This document shows, piece by piece, positions 1 through 8,054 of a DNA stretch of 64,000 nt; the first letter of the stretch is position 1; each line of letters opens with the position of its first letter. Origin of the DNA: RPRB01 sp035519675 (GTDB lineage Bacteria; Myxococcota; Myxococcia; Myxococcales; Myxococcaceae); the NCBI GenBank assembly GCA_035519675.1, contig DATIWB010000120.1, positions 62,001-126,000 on the forward strand, read 5' to 3'. Made by a program: the position numbers and the translations under genes. Below the pieces are notes generated by a model that saw only the letters and a program-made list of their open reading frames with translations, ran no database searches and was not told the DNA's origin.

Positions 1-227
1 ACCGACGCCTGCAGCACCTGCGAGTAGACGAACCCCGCGCAGAGGTCGAACAGCGCCAGCGTGCGGCGGCGGGCGATCCACCGGAACAGCGGGAACGCGG
101 CCGCCCAGCGCTGGAACCGCGGGCTGGACAGCATCCGGTTCCGGAAGCGGAACCAGCGATCGGCGAGCGACTCCTCCCCTGCCGCCGCCGGTACCGCCTC
201 CAGCCCCAGCTGGGGGCGCGCGGTCAC
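1..227 (-). CDS. crtF: CrtF-like carotenoid O-methyltransferase, N-terminal part (cut by window edge)
   Basis: Only the first 75 codons are in the window; the rest lies to the left of position 1. The GTG start at 227-225 overlaps the crtE stop in a GTGA junction, so the two genes are translationally coupled. The visible residues include RNRMLSSPRFQRWAAAFPL and ALFDLCAGFVYSQVL, which resemble the N-terminal dimerisation region of CrtF (demethylspheroidene / hydroxyneurosporene O-methyltransferase). That SAM-dependent enzyme makes methoxylated carotenoids of the spheroidene/spirilloxanthin series. The order crtE-crtF is the one found in purple-bacterial photosynthesis clusters. The related BchU methyltransferase is the main alternative. 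The catalytic SAM domain cannot be judged because it is outside the window. Confidence 0.8.
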   Translation of the reverse strand, partial: MTARPQLGLEAVPAAAGEESLADRWFRFRNRMLSSPRFQRWAAAFPLFRWIARRRTLALFDLCAGFVYSQVLQAS

Positions 228-1090
228 GCCGCGCTCTGCTTCAGCCCCTTGGGAATGAGCCGGTCGGCGGTCTGCATCACCAGCGCGCGCAGGGGCCCAG
301 CGCCGGGACAGGCCGGGATCGATTCCACCGCTTCGGCGACACGCTGGCGGAGCCGCGCCACCGCGCCGTCCACGCCGAGCAGGGTCACCGCATTGATGCG
401 CGCCAGGGCCGCGTCGCGCAGGGTGGGCTTGCCGACCTCGTGCGGCTCGGACAGCGCATCGAGCAGGTCGTCCGCGACCTGGTAGGCCTCGCCCAGCCGC
501 TCGCCGACCACCGACCAGGCGCCCGGATCCGCACCCGCCGCGAGGGCGCCGCCCATCGTCGCCGCGGTGAACAGCGAGCCGGTCTTGGCGCGGTGGTACT
601 CCTGGAGCGGAGCACCCGACTCGCTCTCCCAGGCCTGCCCGGCGCAGAGCCCGTGCGGGGCGCCGGCCGCGCGGCCGAGCAGGGCGAGCAGCGGGCCCAT
701 CCGCGCCGGCACCGCCACCGCGGCGCGGGCGAGCGATTCGAAGGCCAGGACGATGAGCGCATCGCCGACCAGGACGGCCAGCGGCTCGCCGAAGACCCGG
801 TGCACCGTGGGCTTGCCCCGGCGCAAGGGCGCGTCGTCGAAGCACGGCAAGTCGTCGTGGACCAGCGAGGCGCAGTGAAGCAGCTCGATGGCGGCGCCGG
901 TGGCGTCCGACAGCTCGGGCACCTCGTCACCGCAGGCCGCCGCCACCGCCAGGCAGAGCCGGGGCCGGACGCGCGCCCCGCCCGGAAAGACGGCGTAGTG
1001 CAAGGCGTTCGCGAACTTCGGTGGGGCACCGTCCTGCGCGCTGCGTGTCGCCGCGGCAAGCGCGGCTTCGATCCGGCTTGTCATTCCCAC
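224..1090 (-). CDS. crtE: Geranylgeranyl diphosphate synthase (polyprenyl synthetase)
   Basis: This is a 288-aa trans-isoprenyl diphosphate synthase. The first aspartate-rich motif DDLPCFDD (residues 79-86) has the DDxxxxD spacing usual for bacterial GGPP/FPP synthases, and the second motif DDLLD is at 207-211. Length is normal for CrtE. It would condense IPP with allylic diphosphates to GGPP, the precursor of carotenoids and of the phytyl/geranylgeranyl tail of bacteriochlorophyll. The GTG start at 1090 was chosen because GGGAAGGGGCA precedes it; an ATG two codons later is possible. It is cotranscribed with crtF (GTGA overlap) and follows a putative promoter containing a PpsR-type palindrome. 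Farnesyl diphosphate synthase (IspA) is the alternative, but the crtF neighbour favours crtE. Confidence 0.85.
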   Translation of the reverse strand: MGMTSRIEAALAAATRSAQDGAPPKFANALHYAVFPGGARVRPRLCLAVAAACGDEVPELSDATGAAIELLHCASLVHDDLPCFDDAPLRRGKPTVHRVFGEPLAVLVGDALIVLAFESLARAAVAVPARMGPLLALLGRAAGAPHGLCAGQAWESESGAPLQEYHRAKTGSLFTAATMGGALAAGADPGAWSVVGERLGEAYQVADDLLDALSEPHEVGKPTLRDAALARINAVTLLGVDGAVARLRQRVAEAVESIPACPGAGPLRALVMQTADRLIPKGLKQSAA

Positions 1091-1133
1091 TGCCCCTTCC
1101 CTGGGGACACCGCCTGCACGCCGTCGGAATGGA

Positions 1134-1162
1134 TCCGTATGTCAAGCGATGATGACAGTCAA
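1134..1162 (-). promoter_or_regulatory. Putative sigma70 promoter of crtEF
   Basis: On the minus strand a TTGACT hexamer (1162-1157) is followed by exactly 17 nt and TACGGA (1139-1134), a good -35 and a weak -10. Transcription would begin near 1127, about 37 nt before the crtE GTG. It lies in the 133-bp gap between bchO and crtE, so crtEF can be transcribed separately from bchO. The -10 match is poor, so this is a proposal only. Confidence 0.4.
1140..1157. promoter_or_regulatory. PpsR/CrtJ-type operator TGT-N12-ACA
   Basis: TGTCAAGCGATGATGACA matches exactly the TGT-N12-ACA palindrome bound by the photosynthesis repressor PpsR (CrtJ). It fills the whole 17-nt spacer between the proposed -35 and -10 of crtE, the usual position for repression. 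No second copy was found within the bchO-crtE gap, nor upstream of bchO or bchI. The repressor gene itself is not in the window. Confidence 0.5.
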
Positions 1163-1223
1163 GACCATCACCGTAACTGGACACTCAGGAGCAGCTCGAC
1201 GAGGACGAGGGCCGAAGCGCCCA

Positions 1224-2138
1224 TCAGACGGTGCCTCCGGCGGTGACAGGTGAAGGCCCTGCAGTCGCAGGGTCCGCCGCCTCCAAGATGAGTCGGGTCA
1301 CGGTCCCGGGCTGCTCCTCGTGGAGCAGGTGTCCCGCGCCGCGGACGACCTCGACCCGCGCCCGGGGAATGGCGGCGGCCACGGTGTAGGCCTGGGCCAG
1401 GGGAACGGCACGGTCCTGGTCCCCGGCGACAAGGAGCAGCGGTCGGTCGAGCCGGGGCAGCGCGGCGAAGAGGGGCTCGAGGTCCCAGACGGCCAACATC
1501 CGCAGAACGCCGGCGACGTGGCCGGGGTTGGAGGCGAGGCGCCGATAGAAGTCCACGCCCCCGGGGTCGAGCTGCGAGCCGGTGCCCTGGACCACCCGCT
1601 CGACGTTCCGGGTGTTGCGGGCGCGGAGGGCGATGAGCCGCGGCGCCATGGCCGAGCGCGCCAGCAGCCGGGCCGCGGGCCCGAAGAGCGCAGTGCCCAC
1701 CCCCCGGAAGGGGACCATCGCCCCGGCCAGGGCGACCAGCTGCCTCGCCGGGAGCGCGCCGTGGAGCGCCATCTCGACCAGCAGCGCCGAGCCGGCCGAG
1801 TGGCCCACCGCGAGCTCCGGCCGGATCTCCAGCGCCGCCAGCAGCTCCTCCAGCGCGGCCGCGGTGTTGCGCAAGGTGGGCTCGAAGCGGTCCGGCATCC
1901 GCGAGAAGGCGTGGCCGGGGAGGTCCGGCGCCACGACGGTGAAGCGCCGGGCGAGGATTGGCATGAGCGCGCGGAATGAGTGGGTGGACGCACCGGTCCC
2001 GTGGAGGAGGAAGAGCACCGGTCCCGAGCCCATCACCTGCACGTGCCAGCGGATGCCGGAGCCACCGGCGTGGACGAAGCGGCTGTGCTCCCGATGGGGC
2101 CAGTCCCACCCGTCTCGTTCCCAGTCGAGGCCCTTCAT
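1224..2138 (-). CDS. bchO: Magnesium chelatase accessory protein BchO (alpha/beta hydrolase)
   Basis: This is a 304-aa alpha/beta-hydrolase fold protein. The N-terminal block DWERDGWDWPHREHSRFV followed by RWHVQVMGSGPVLFLLHGTG is the hallmark of BchO, a protein encoded with bchID in purple-bacterial photosynthesis clusters; its exact role in Mg insertion is unresolved. The oxyanion motif HGTGA is at residues 46-50, the nucleophile elbow GHSAG at 112-116 (Ser114), an AGDQD acid loop near residue 240, and GAGHLLHE near the C-terminus supplies the catalytic His. The ATG at 2138 was chosen because family similarity starts there; an in-frame start 40 codons upstream would add a basic, non-conserved extension. 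No strong ribosome binding site is seen. It is separated from bchD by the oxalate cassette. Confidence 0.85.
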   Translation of the reverse strand: MKGLDWERDGWDWPHREHSRFVHAGGSGIRWHVQVMGSGPVLFLLHGTGASTHSFRALMPILARRFTVVAPDLPGHAFSRMPDRFEPTLRNTAAALEELLAALEIRPELAVGHSAGSALLVEMALHGALPARQLVALAGAMVPFRGVGTALFGPAARLLARSAMAPRLIALRARNTRNVERVVQGTGSQLDPGGVDFYRRLASNPGHVAGVLRMLAVWDLEPLFAALPRLDRPLLLVAGDQDRAVPLAQAYTVAAAIPRARVEVVRGAGHLLHEEQPGTVTRLILEAADPATAGPSPVTAGGTV

Positions 2139-2324
2139 CCGGGGAAGGAACCTCTCACCCCGTCGGGGCGGACGCCAGCGCTCGCCTCGCAACGAGCCGC
2201 CGCCTCGAGTGTCCCGCGGTGGACCGGCCTCCTTCTTCGGCACTCGATCCTTCGGCACGCTGGATCGAAATCATCCGAAGTCCTAGATCCGGCGATCCGC
2301 TCGCAGATCGCGACGAGGTGACCC

Positions 2325-3629
2325 TTGGCCGAACCGTCCGCCGCACCGTCCCCGGCAGTGCACCCACCCCGCATCCGGTGGGCCCAGCTGGTCCTCGGCG
2401 TCCTCAGCATGGTGATGATCGCCAACCTCCAGTACGGGTGGACGCTCTTCGTCGGACCGATCGATCAGACGTTCCACTGGGGGAAGCCGGCCATCCAGGT
2501 GGCCTTCACCCTCTTCGTACTGACCGAGACGTGGCTGGTGCCGGTGGAGGGCTACCTCATCGACCGGTTCGGGCCCCGGGTGGTCCTGCTGGTCGGCGGG
2601 CTGCTGGTCGGCATCGCCTGGGTAATGAACTCGGTGGTCACCACGCTCCCCGGCCTCTACACGGCGGCGATCATCGGTGGCACGGGGGCAGGCGCGGTGT
2701 ACGGCACCGCGGTGGGGAACTCGCTGAAGTGGTTCACCGACAAACGGGGGCTCGCCGCCGGGCTGACCGCCGCCGGATTCGGGATGGGGTCCGCGCTCAC
2801 CGTGGTGCCGATCGCCAACCTGATCCAGAGCGCCGGATACCAGACGGCCTTCTTCCGGTTCGGCATCCTCCAGGGCGCTGTGGTGGTGTTCTGCGCGCTG
2901 TTCCTCCGCGCGCCCCACGCCGGGGAAGTCCCGGCGATCACCGTCACGCTGAAGAACAAGCAGACCGCGCGCGACTACACGCCATCCGAGTCGCTGAAGA
3001 CGCCGATGTTCTGGGTGATGTACGCGATGTTCGTGATGGTGGCGACCGGGGGGCTGATGGCCGTCGCGCAGCTCGCGCCCATCGCCAAGGACTACAAGGT
3101 GGCGAACGTCCCGGTGTCGCTGATCGGCATCACGCTCCCTGCGCTCACTTTCGCCCTCACCATCGATCGGATCATGAACGGGATCACCCGCCCGTTCTTC
3201 GGCTGGGTCTCCGACCATCTGGGGCGGGAGAACACGATGTTCGGAGCGTTCATCGTGGAGGGGCTGGGGATCCTCCTCCTGCTGAAGTTCGCCGCCAACC
3301 CGGTGCTCTTCGTGATCCTCACCGGCCTGGTCTTCTTCGCCTGGGGAGAGATCTACAGCCTGTTCCCCGCCACCACCGCCGACATCTACGGCCGGAAGTA
3401 CTGCACCACCATCTACGGGATGCTCTACACCGCCAAAGGCACCGCCTCGCTGCTCGTGCCGGTGGGAAGCATCATCGCCCAGCGCTCGGGCTGGTCCAGC
3501 GTCTTCCTCATCTCCGCGGTTCTGAACTTCGTCGCCGCGGCGCTGGCGCTCTTCGCGCTCAAGCCGATGCGTCACCGGAAGATGGCCGAGGAGCTCATCC
3601 CCGACGCGCTGGGCATCAGCCGGGTGTAG
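2325..3629 (+). CDS. oxlT: Oxalate/formate antiporter-type MFS transporter
   Basis: This is a 434-aa major facilitator with about twelve hydrophobic segments. The first helix region contains MIANLQYGWTLFVGPI and later LKWFTDKRGLAAGLTAAGFG, both typical of the OxlT oxalate:formate antiporter family, which exchanges divalent oxalate for formate across the inner membrane. Translation starts with TTG at 2325 behind GAGGTG at ideal spacing. It is the first gene of a plus-strand cassette, 12 nt upstream of an oxalate-CoA ligase-like gene, which supports oxalate as substrate. With no formate-producing enzyme visible, true antiport is unproven; uniport or proton symport is possible. The family also includes carriers for other small carboxylates. 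Confidence 0.75.
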   Translation: MAEPSAAPSPAVHPPRIRWAQLVLGVLSMVMIANLQYGWTLFVGPIDQTFHWGKPAIQVAFTLFVLTETWLVPVEGYLIDRFGPRVVLLVGGLLVGIAWVMNSVVTTLPGLYTAAIIGGTGAGAVYGTAVGNSLKWFTDKRGLAAGLTAAGFGMGSALTVVPIANLIQSAGYQTAFFRFGILQGAVVVFCALFLRAPHAGEVPAITVTLKNKQTARDYTPSESLKTPMFWVMYAMFVMVATGGLMAVAQLAPIAKDYKVANVPVSLIGITLPALTFALTIDRIMNGITRPFFGWVSDHLGRENTMFGAFIVEGLGILLLLKFAANPVLFVILTGLVFFAWGEIYSLFPATTADIYGRKYCTTIYGMLYTAKGTASLLVPVGSIIAQRSGWSSVFLISAVLNFVAAALALFALKPMRHRKMAEELIPDALGISRV

Positions 3630-3641
3630 ACCGTCACCTCC

Positions 3642-5171
3642 ATGGCCCACCCATCCATCGCTGCACTGCTCGAGGCAGGTCCCTCCGGGGCACCGGCCAT
3701 CGGAGCCCCCGAGGGCGCGAAGTCGCTCACCTACCGCGACCTCCAGGAGCTGGCCCGGAAGACCGTGGCGACCCTCAACGCGCAGGGCATCGGCCGCGGA
3801 GACCGGGTGGCCATCGTGCTCCCCAACGGGCCGGAGATGGCGAGCGCGTTCGTCGCCGTCGCGGCGGGGGCGGCGACCGCGCCGCTGAATCCGGCGTACC
3901 GAGCCGAGGAGCTCGAGTTCTACCTGGGCGACCTCGGGGCGAAGGCGCTGGTGGTGGAGGCTGGCGTCGACTCGGCGGCCCGCGCCACGGCGAAGAAGAT
4001 GTCCCTCCCGCTGCTCGAGCTGACCGCGGACCGGTCGCGCGGCGCGGGCTGGTTCACCCTGGGCCCCTCCGGCGCGGGGTCGCGCCCACCGGCGCGCGGC
4101 GGACTGGGAGAGAAGGAGGACCCCGCGCTCTTCCTCCACACTTCCGGCACGACGTCGCGGCCGAAGCTGGTCCCGCTGCTCCAGCGCAATCTCCTGGCCA
4201 GCGCAGAGCACATCGGGCGGGCGATCGCCCTGACGAAGGACGACGTCTGTCTCAACATCATGCCGCTGTTTCACATCCATGGCCTCATCGCGGCGACCCT
4301 GTCCTCGCTGGCCGCGGGCGGGTCGGTGTGCTGCACGCCGGGATTCAACGCGCTCAAGTTCTTCGCCTGGCTCGATGAGGTGAAGCCCACCTGGTACACG
4401 GCGGTGCCCACGATGCACCAGGCGATCCTCGCCCGGGCCGAGCGCAACCGCGAGGTCATCGCCCGGAGCCGGCTGCGCCTCATCCGCTCGTCCTCGGCCT
4501 CACTCCCGGCGCCGGTGATGCTGGAGATGGAGAGGGTGTTCGGGGTTCCGGTCATCGAGAGCTACGGGATGACGGAGGCCTCGCACCAGATGGCGTCGAA
4601 TCCCCTGCCCCCTCGTGCGCGGAAGCCCGGCTCGGTGGGCGTGCCCGCGGGTCCAGAGGTGGCGATCCTCGACGACGCCGGAAGGCAGCTGCCGCCGGGC
4701 GAGGTGGGCGAGGTCTGCATCCGGGGGCCGAACGTGACGCCGGGCTACGAGGCGAACCCCGAGGCGAACGCCAAGGCGTTCACCCAGGGCTGGTTCCGCA
4801 CCGGCGACCAGGGCTTGCTGGACGAGGAGGGCTACCTGCGCCTCACCGGGCGGCTGAAGGAGCTCATCAACCGCGGCGGGGAGAAGATCTCCCCGCTCGA
4901 GGTGGACGACGTCCTGTCGTCGCACCCGGCGGTGGCGCAGGCCCTGACCTTCGCCATGCCGCACGACAAGCTGGGCGAGGAGGTGGCGGCGGCGGTGGTC
5001 CTCCGGGAGGGGGCGAGCGTGACCGAGCGGGAGATCCGGGACTTCTGCGCGACCCGGCTCGCGGACTTCAAGGTGCCGCGGAAGGTGGTGGTGCTCGCGG
5101 AGATTCCCAAGGGCGCCACCGGCAAGCTGCAGCGCATCGGTCTGGCCCAGAAGCTGGGCCTCGGGTCATGA
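3642..5171 (+). CDS. Oxalate--CoA ligase-like acyl-CoA synthetase (AMP-forming)
   Basis: This is a 509-aa ANL-superfamily enzyme. The phosphate-binding motif TSGTTSRPK is at residues 167-175, followed by MPLFHIHGL at about 208-215, an ESYGMTEASHQM A5-type motif, the TGDQG motif, and a C-terminal PKGATGKLQR lysine needed for adenylation. The pattern FHIHGL and YGMTEASHQMASNPL resembles the AAE3/Pcs60 oxalyl-CoA synthetases, which turn oxalate, ATP and CoA into oxalyl-CoA. It lies between the oxalate-type carrier and a PanE-family reductase, which supports that substrate. Fatty-acid or other small dicarboxylate CoA ligases are the alternatives. Start is ATG at 3642; the spacing to both neighbours is operon-like (12 nt and 1 nt). 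Confidence 0.75.
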   Translation: MAHPSIAALLEAGPSGAPAIGAPEGAKSLTYRDLQELARKTVATLNAQGIGRGDRVAIVLPNGPEMASAFVAVAAGAATAPLNPAYRAEELEFYLGDLGAKALVVEAGVDSAARATAKKMSLPLLELTADRSRGAGWFTLGPSGAGSRPPARGGLGEKEDPALFLHTSGTTSRPKLVPLLQRNLLASAEHIGRAIALTKDDVCLNIMPLFHIHGLIAATLSSLAAGGSVCCTPGFNALKFFAWLDEVKPTWYTAVPTMHQAILARAERNREVIARSRLRLIRSSSASLPAPVMLEMERVFGVPVIESYGMTEASHQMASNPLPPRARKPGSVGVPAGPEVAILDDAGRQLPPGEVGEVCIRGPNVTPGYEANPEANAKAFTQGWFRTGDQGLLDEEGYLRLTGRLKELINRGGEKISPLEVDDVLSSHPAVAQALTFAMPHDKLGEEVAAAVVLREGASVTEREIRDFCATRLADFKVPRKVVVLAEIPKGATGKLQRIGLAQKLGLGS

Positions 5172-5172
5172 G

Positions 5173-6177
5173 GTGAAGATCTGCGTCGTCGGCGCCGGGG
5201 CGATCGGCGGGCTGCTGGCGGCGAAGCTGGCCGCGCTCGGGCACCAGATCGGCGTGGTGGTCCGCGGACCGCACCTCGCAGCGATCCGCGAGCGCGGGTT
5301 GACGCTCCAGGCGGACGGGACGGAGCGGACGTTCCCGGTGCGCGCGACCGACCGGATGGCCGAGCTCGGTCCGCAGGACCTGGTCATCATCGCCCTGAAG
5401 GCCCACCAGGTCGGCGGCGTAGCGGCGGAGATTCGGGGTCTGTGCGGACCGACGACGACGGTGGTGACCGCCCAGAACGGAATCCCCTGGTGGTACTTCT
5501 TCAAGACCGGCGGGCCCCACCAGGGCACGGTGCTCGAGTCCGTGGACCCGGGCGGCGTGATCGCCCGGAACATCGACGTGGACCGGGTGCTCGGGTCGAT
5601 CATCTACCCGGCGGCGGACATCGTCTCGCCGGGGATCATCCGGCACGTCGAAGGCGACCGGATCTCGCTGGGCGAGGTCGACGACTCGGACACCGAGCGG
5701 CTCCGGACCACGGCGAAGCTCTTGCGCGACGCGGGATTCAAGGTGCGGGTGTCGACCGACCTGCGCTCGGAGATCTGGGTGAAGCTCTGGGGCAACTGCA
5801 CCTTCAACCCCATCAGCGCGCTGACCCAGGCGACGCTGGTCGACATCTGTCAGTTCCCGCCGACGCGGGCCCTGGCCGAGCGGATGATGCGCGAGGCACA
5901 GCAGATCGGCGAGAAGCTCGGCGTCCGGTTCCCGGTCTCCCTCGAGAAGCGCATCGCCGGCGCCGAGGCGGTGGGGAAGCACAAGACCTCGATGCTCCAG
6001 GACGTGGAGACCGGACGGCCACTGGAGCTGGATGCGCTGGTGGGCTCGGTGCTCGAGCTCGGACGCATCACCGGCGTGCCGACGCCGAACCTCACCGCGA
6101 TTCACGCCTCGGTCGCCCTGCTGGCGAAGACGCTCGGCGAGGCGAAGGCGCGGCTGCGGATCGAGCCGCGCGGCTAG
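5173..6177 (+). CDS. PanE/ApbA-family reductase, possible oxalyl-CoA reductase
   Basis: This is a 334-aa ketopantoate-reductase family protein. An NADP-binding GxGxxG (VVGAGAIGG, residues 5-13) opens the sequence. The C-terminal helical domain carries KHKTSMLQDVETGRPLELD, matching the family signature that holds substrate, and NPISAL sits before it. Start is GTG at 5173, one base after the ligase stop. Ketopantoate reductase (pantothenate synthesis) is the textbook role. However, a PanE paralogue (PanE2) of Methylorubrum extorquens is reported to reduce oxalyl-CoA to glyoxylate, and the genes directly upstream would supply oxalyl-CoA. I therefore infer that role here. The sequence alone does not separate the two activities. 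Confidence 0.7.
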   Translation: MKICVVGAGAIGGLLAAKLAALGHQIGVVVRGPHLAAIRERGLTLQADGTERTFPVRATDRMAELGPQDLVIIALKAHQVGGVAAEIRGLCGPTTTVVTAQNGIPWWYFFKTGGPHQGTVLESVDPGGVIARNIDVDRVLGSIIYPAADIVSPGIIRHVEGDRISLGEVDDSDTERLRTTAKLLRDAGFKVRVSTDLRSEIWVKLWGNCTFNPISALTQATLVDICQFPPTRALAERMMREAQQIGEKLGVRFPVSLEKRIAGAEAVGKHKTSMLQDVETGRPLELDALVGSVLELGRITGVPTPNLTAIHASVALLAKTLGEAKARLRIEPRG

Positions 6178-6209
6178 ACGGCCCCTTCTCTGGTCGCCTC
6201 GAGCCAGGG

Positions 6210-6232
6210 GATCACTCGGCAGGCTTGTGATC
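6210..6232. terminator. Weak inverted repeat between convergent genes
   Basis: GATCAC (6210-6215) and GTGATC (6227-6232) are separated by 11 nt and overlap the bchD stop codon. The repeat lies in the 53-bp gap where the oxalate cassette and bchID converge. There is no T-tract and the stem is only 6 bp, so a terminator role is weakly supported. Confidence 0.2.
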
Positions 6233-8054
6233 AGGAGGCGCTCGCCGCCAGCAGCTGGACCTGCCGGGAGATGCCGACCGCGTCGAGGTACGGGAGCGGC
6301 AGATACTTGGCTCCCATCGCCTCGGCGAGCAGGCGGGCCGCATCTCGTGGGCGGGGCGAGGTGTCGAGGAACAACGTCCGGATTCCGAGGGCACGCACGC
6401 TCCGGGCTCCGGCGAGCGCGTCCGCCTCGCCGGCGGCGCGGTCGGGCTGGCCGTCGCGCGCGATGTTCGCCCGACCGTCGGTCATCATGACCAGCACCGG
6501 TGTCTGCCCTCGCTTGCGCGCGTCGATGGCGAGCCCGAGGGCCGCGTCGATGCCCGCGGCGAGCGGCGTCGTCCCGCCCCCGGCGAGGCCCGCGAGCGAG
6601 CGGCGCACATGGACCAGAGAGCGGGTCGGGGGAAGGAGCAGGACGGTCCCCTTCCCCCGAAATGCGACCAGCGCCACGTGGTCGCGCCGGACGTAACAAT
6701 CGGCGAGCACCTGTTCCACTGCGCCCTTCGCTTCGGCCAGCCGCTGGAGCGCCGCCGACCCCGAGGCGTCGACCGCGAAGATGACCCGTGTCTCCGCGCG
6801 CTGCTGGAAGCGCGTCACCCGGAAGTCGTCTCTTCGGAGGAGTATCGGCCCTCTGCCCGGCCGAGTGTCGAGGCCCTGCTCGCGGCGTCGAAGCGGCTGC
6901 CAGGGCGCGGCCGCCCGGAGCGTCTCGACCACGTTCAGCCGCTCGTCCCCGCTCGGCATCCGCGCCACCACGCCCGCCGGACGGCCACCCACGTTCGAGA
7001 CGCGCAGCTCGCCCGCATGCCCGGCACGCCGGGAGGACGCACGCCGTTCGCGGCCGAGCGCCAGCGCGTCGAGCAGCCCCGCGGGGATCCCGCTCCGCGC
7101 CGCCTCGACCACCAGGTCCTCCAGCGGCCTATCCTGCGATGCGCCGTCGCCCTCGGCCTGGGGCTCGGGACGCGCCGCGCGGTCCGGCTCAATCTGCTCC
7201 GCGTCGTCGTTCTCCGGCTCCGGCTGCTGGGGCTCGGATTCCTCCGGCTCGCTCACCGGGATGCGCGTCGCGCGGGGCCCCAGGACCAGGCGGGCAGCGA
7301 CGGCCGTGTCCTCGTCGCCGACCTCGGCACGGCCCTGCAGCGCCGCATGAGCACGGGCAGCACCGACCGCGAGGAGCGGCGCCCGCAGCGAGGTGATGCC
7401 GAGCACCTCCCCCGCGCGGCACAGCGCCTCGACGTGCGCATCGTCGATGGTCACCTCCGCGATCGAACCACGCGCCCTGGCAACGCGAGTCGCCTCCGGC
7501 GGCTCGTCGGCAGGTCCCTGGGGATCGAGCAACCCCAGCTGCACCTCGAACCCCAGCCGGTCCCTCAGCGCCGCGGGGGCCCGCTCCCCGTCGATTCCCT
7601 CGTCCAGCGCCACCACGCCGACCCGAGCCGGATAGGCGCCGGCCAGCCCCTCGCGCGCGAGCAGCAGCTCGCCCCGGTCCAGCGCGGCGCCCAGGTGCGA
7701 GGCCACGTTCGGCTCGATGCGCTCGGCCATCGGCAGCACCAGCACCCCACCGTGCGCCTGGACCAGAAGCCCGCGCTCCTCGATCACCCGCCCCGCCTGC
7801 AGCGTGGCGGCGAGGGACACGCCGCCGAGGAGCCGGTCGTCGGTGACGTGCAGCGGGACACGGAGCATCGGCGCCCACTCCGGAAGCAGCGCCCGGATCC
7901 AGCCACAGAGCGTGTCGCGCTGCGGACCCGGCCATCCATGGAGCGTCACTCCCTTGAGGAGAAACGGGTCGACCGCGAACAGCTCGATCGCCAGCGCCGC
8001 GTCGGCCCAGGGGTCCAGCAGCGCTACGTCCGGCTCGTTCCCCTCGGCGGTCAC
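6231..8054 (-). CDS. bchD: Magnesium chelatase subunit D
   Basis: This is 607 aa, a normal length for BchD. Residues 1-260 form a degenerate AAA+ region without a clear Walker A, residues 266-310 are a proline/acidic linker, and 424-605 are a VWA domain with a MIDAS (DASGS at 429-433, GGGTTPL near 492, MTDG near 525). BchD forms the double-ring scaffold with BchI that drives BchH to insert Mg into protoporphyrin IX, the first committed bacteriochlorophyll step. The start is GTG at 8054, overlapping the bchI stop (GTGA), so the pair is coupled. bchH is not in the window. Cobalt chelatase CobT-like or other VWA chelatase relatives are alternatives, but the bchI and bchO neighbours argue against them. 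Confidence 0.88.
   Translation of the reverse strand: MTAEGNEPDVALLDPWADAALAIELFAVDPFLLKGVTLHGWPGPQRDTLCGWIRALLPEWAPMLRVPLHVTDDRLLGGVSLAATLQAGRVIEERGLLVQAHGGVLVLPMAERIEPNVASHLGAALDRGELLLAREGLAGAYPARVGVVALDEGIDGERAPAALRDRLGFEVQLGLLDPQGPADEPPEATRVARARGSIAEVTIDDAHVEALCRAGEVLGITSLRAPLLAVGAARAHAALQGRAEVGDEDTAVAARLVLGPRATRIPVSEPEESEPQQPEPENDDAEQIEPDRAARPEPQAEGDGASQDRPLEDLVVEAARSGIPAGLLDALALGRERRASSRRAGHAGELRVSNVGGRPAGVVARMPSGDERLNVVETLRAAAPWQPLRRREQGLDTRPGRGPILLRRDDFRVTRFQQRAETRVIFAVDASGSAALQRLAEAKGAVEQVLADCYVRRDHVALVAFRGKGTVLLLPPTRSLVHVRRSLAGLAGGGTTPLAAGIDAALGLAIDARKRGQTPVLVMMTDGRANIARDGQPDRAAGEADALAGARSVRALGIRTLFLDTSPRPRDAARLLAEAMGAKYLPLPYLDAVGISRQVQLLAASAS

Noticed and set aside
2139..2324. PpsR-type site or clear promoter in the bchO/oxlT divergent gap, and likewise 9474-9542
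   Set aside because: Scanned for TGT-N12-ACA and good -35/-10 pairs; none found. The repeated TTCGGCAC at 2236 and 2251 is too short to interpret.
1976..4418. Long opposite-strand and out-of-frame reading frames over the oxalate cassette and elsewhere (for example 2283-4418, 29229-30584, 47715-51518, 56600-60427, 60571-63762)
   Set aside because: They have Arg/Gly/Pro/Ala-rich, low-complexity translations typical of GC-rich shadows, lack starts with ribosome binding sites, and lie over clear real genes.
5173..6177. Calling the PanE-family gene panE (pantothenate synthesis)
   Set aside because: The family signature allows it, but no panB, panC or panD is near and the two genes before it point to oxalyl-CoA. 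Kept as an alternative in the entry, not as the call.
2325..6177. A classical oxalate decarboxylation operon (oxc, frc)
   Set aside because: No ThDP-dependent decarboxylase or CoA-transferase gene is present in the window; only carrier, ligase and reductase are seen.
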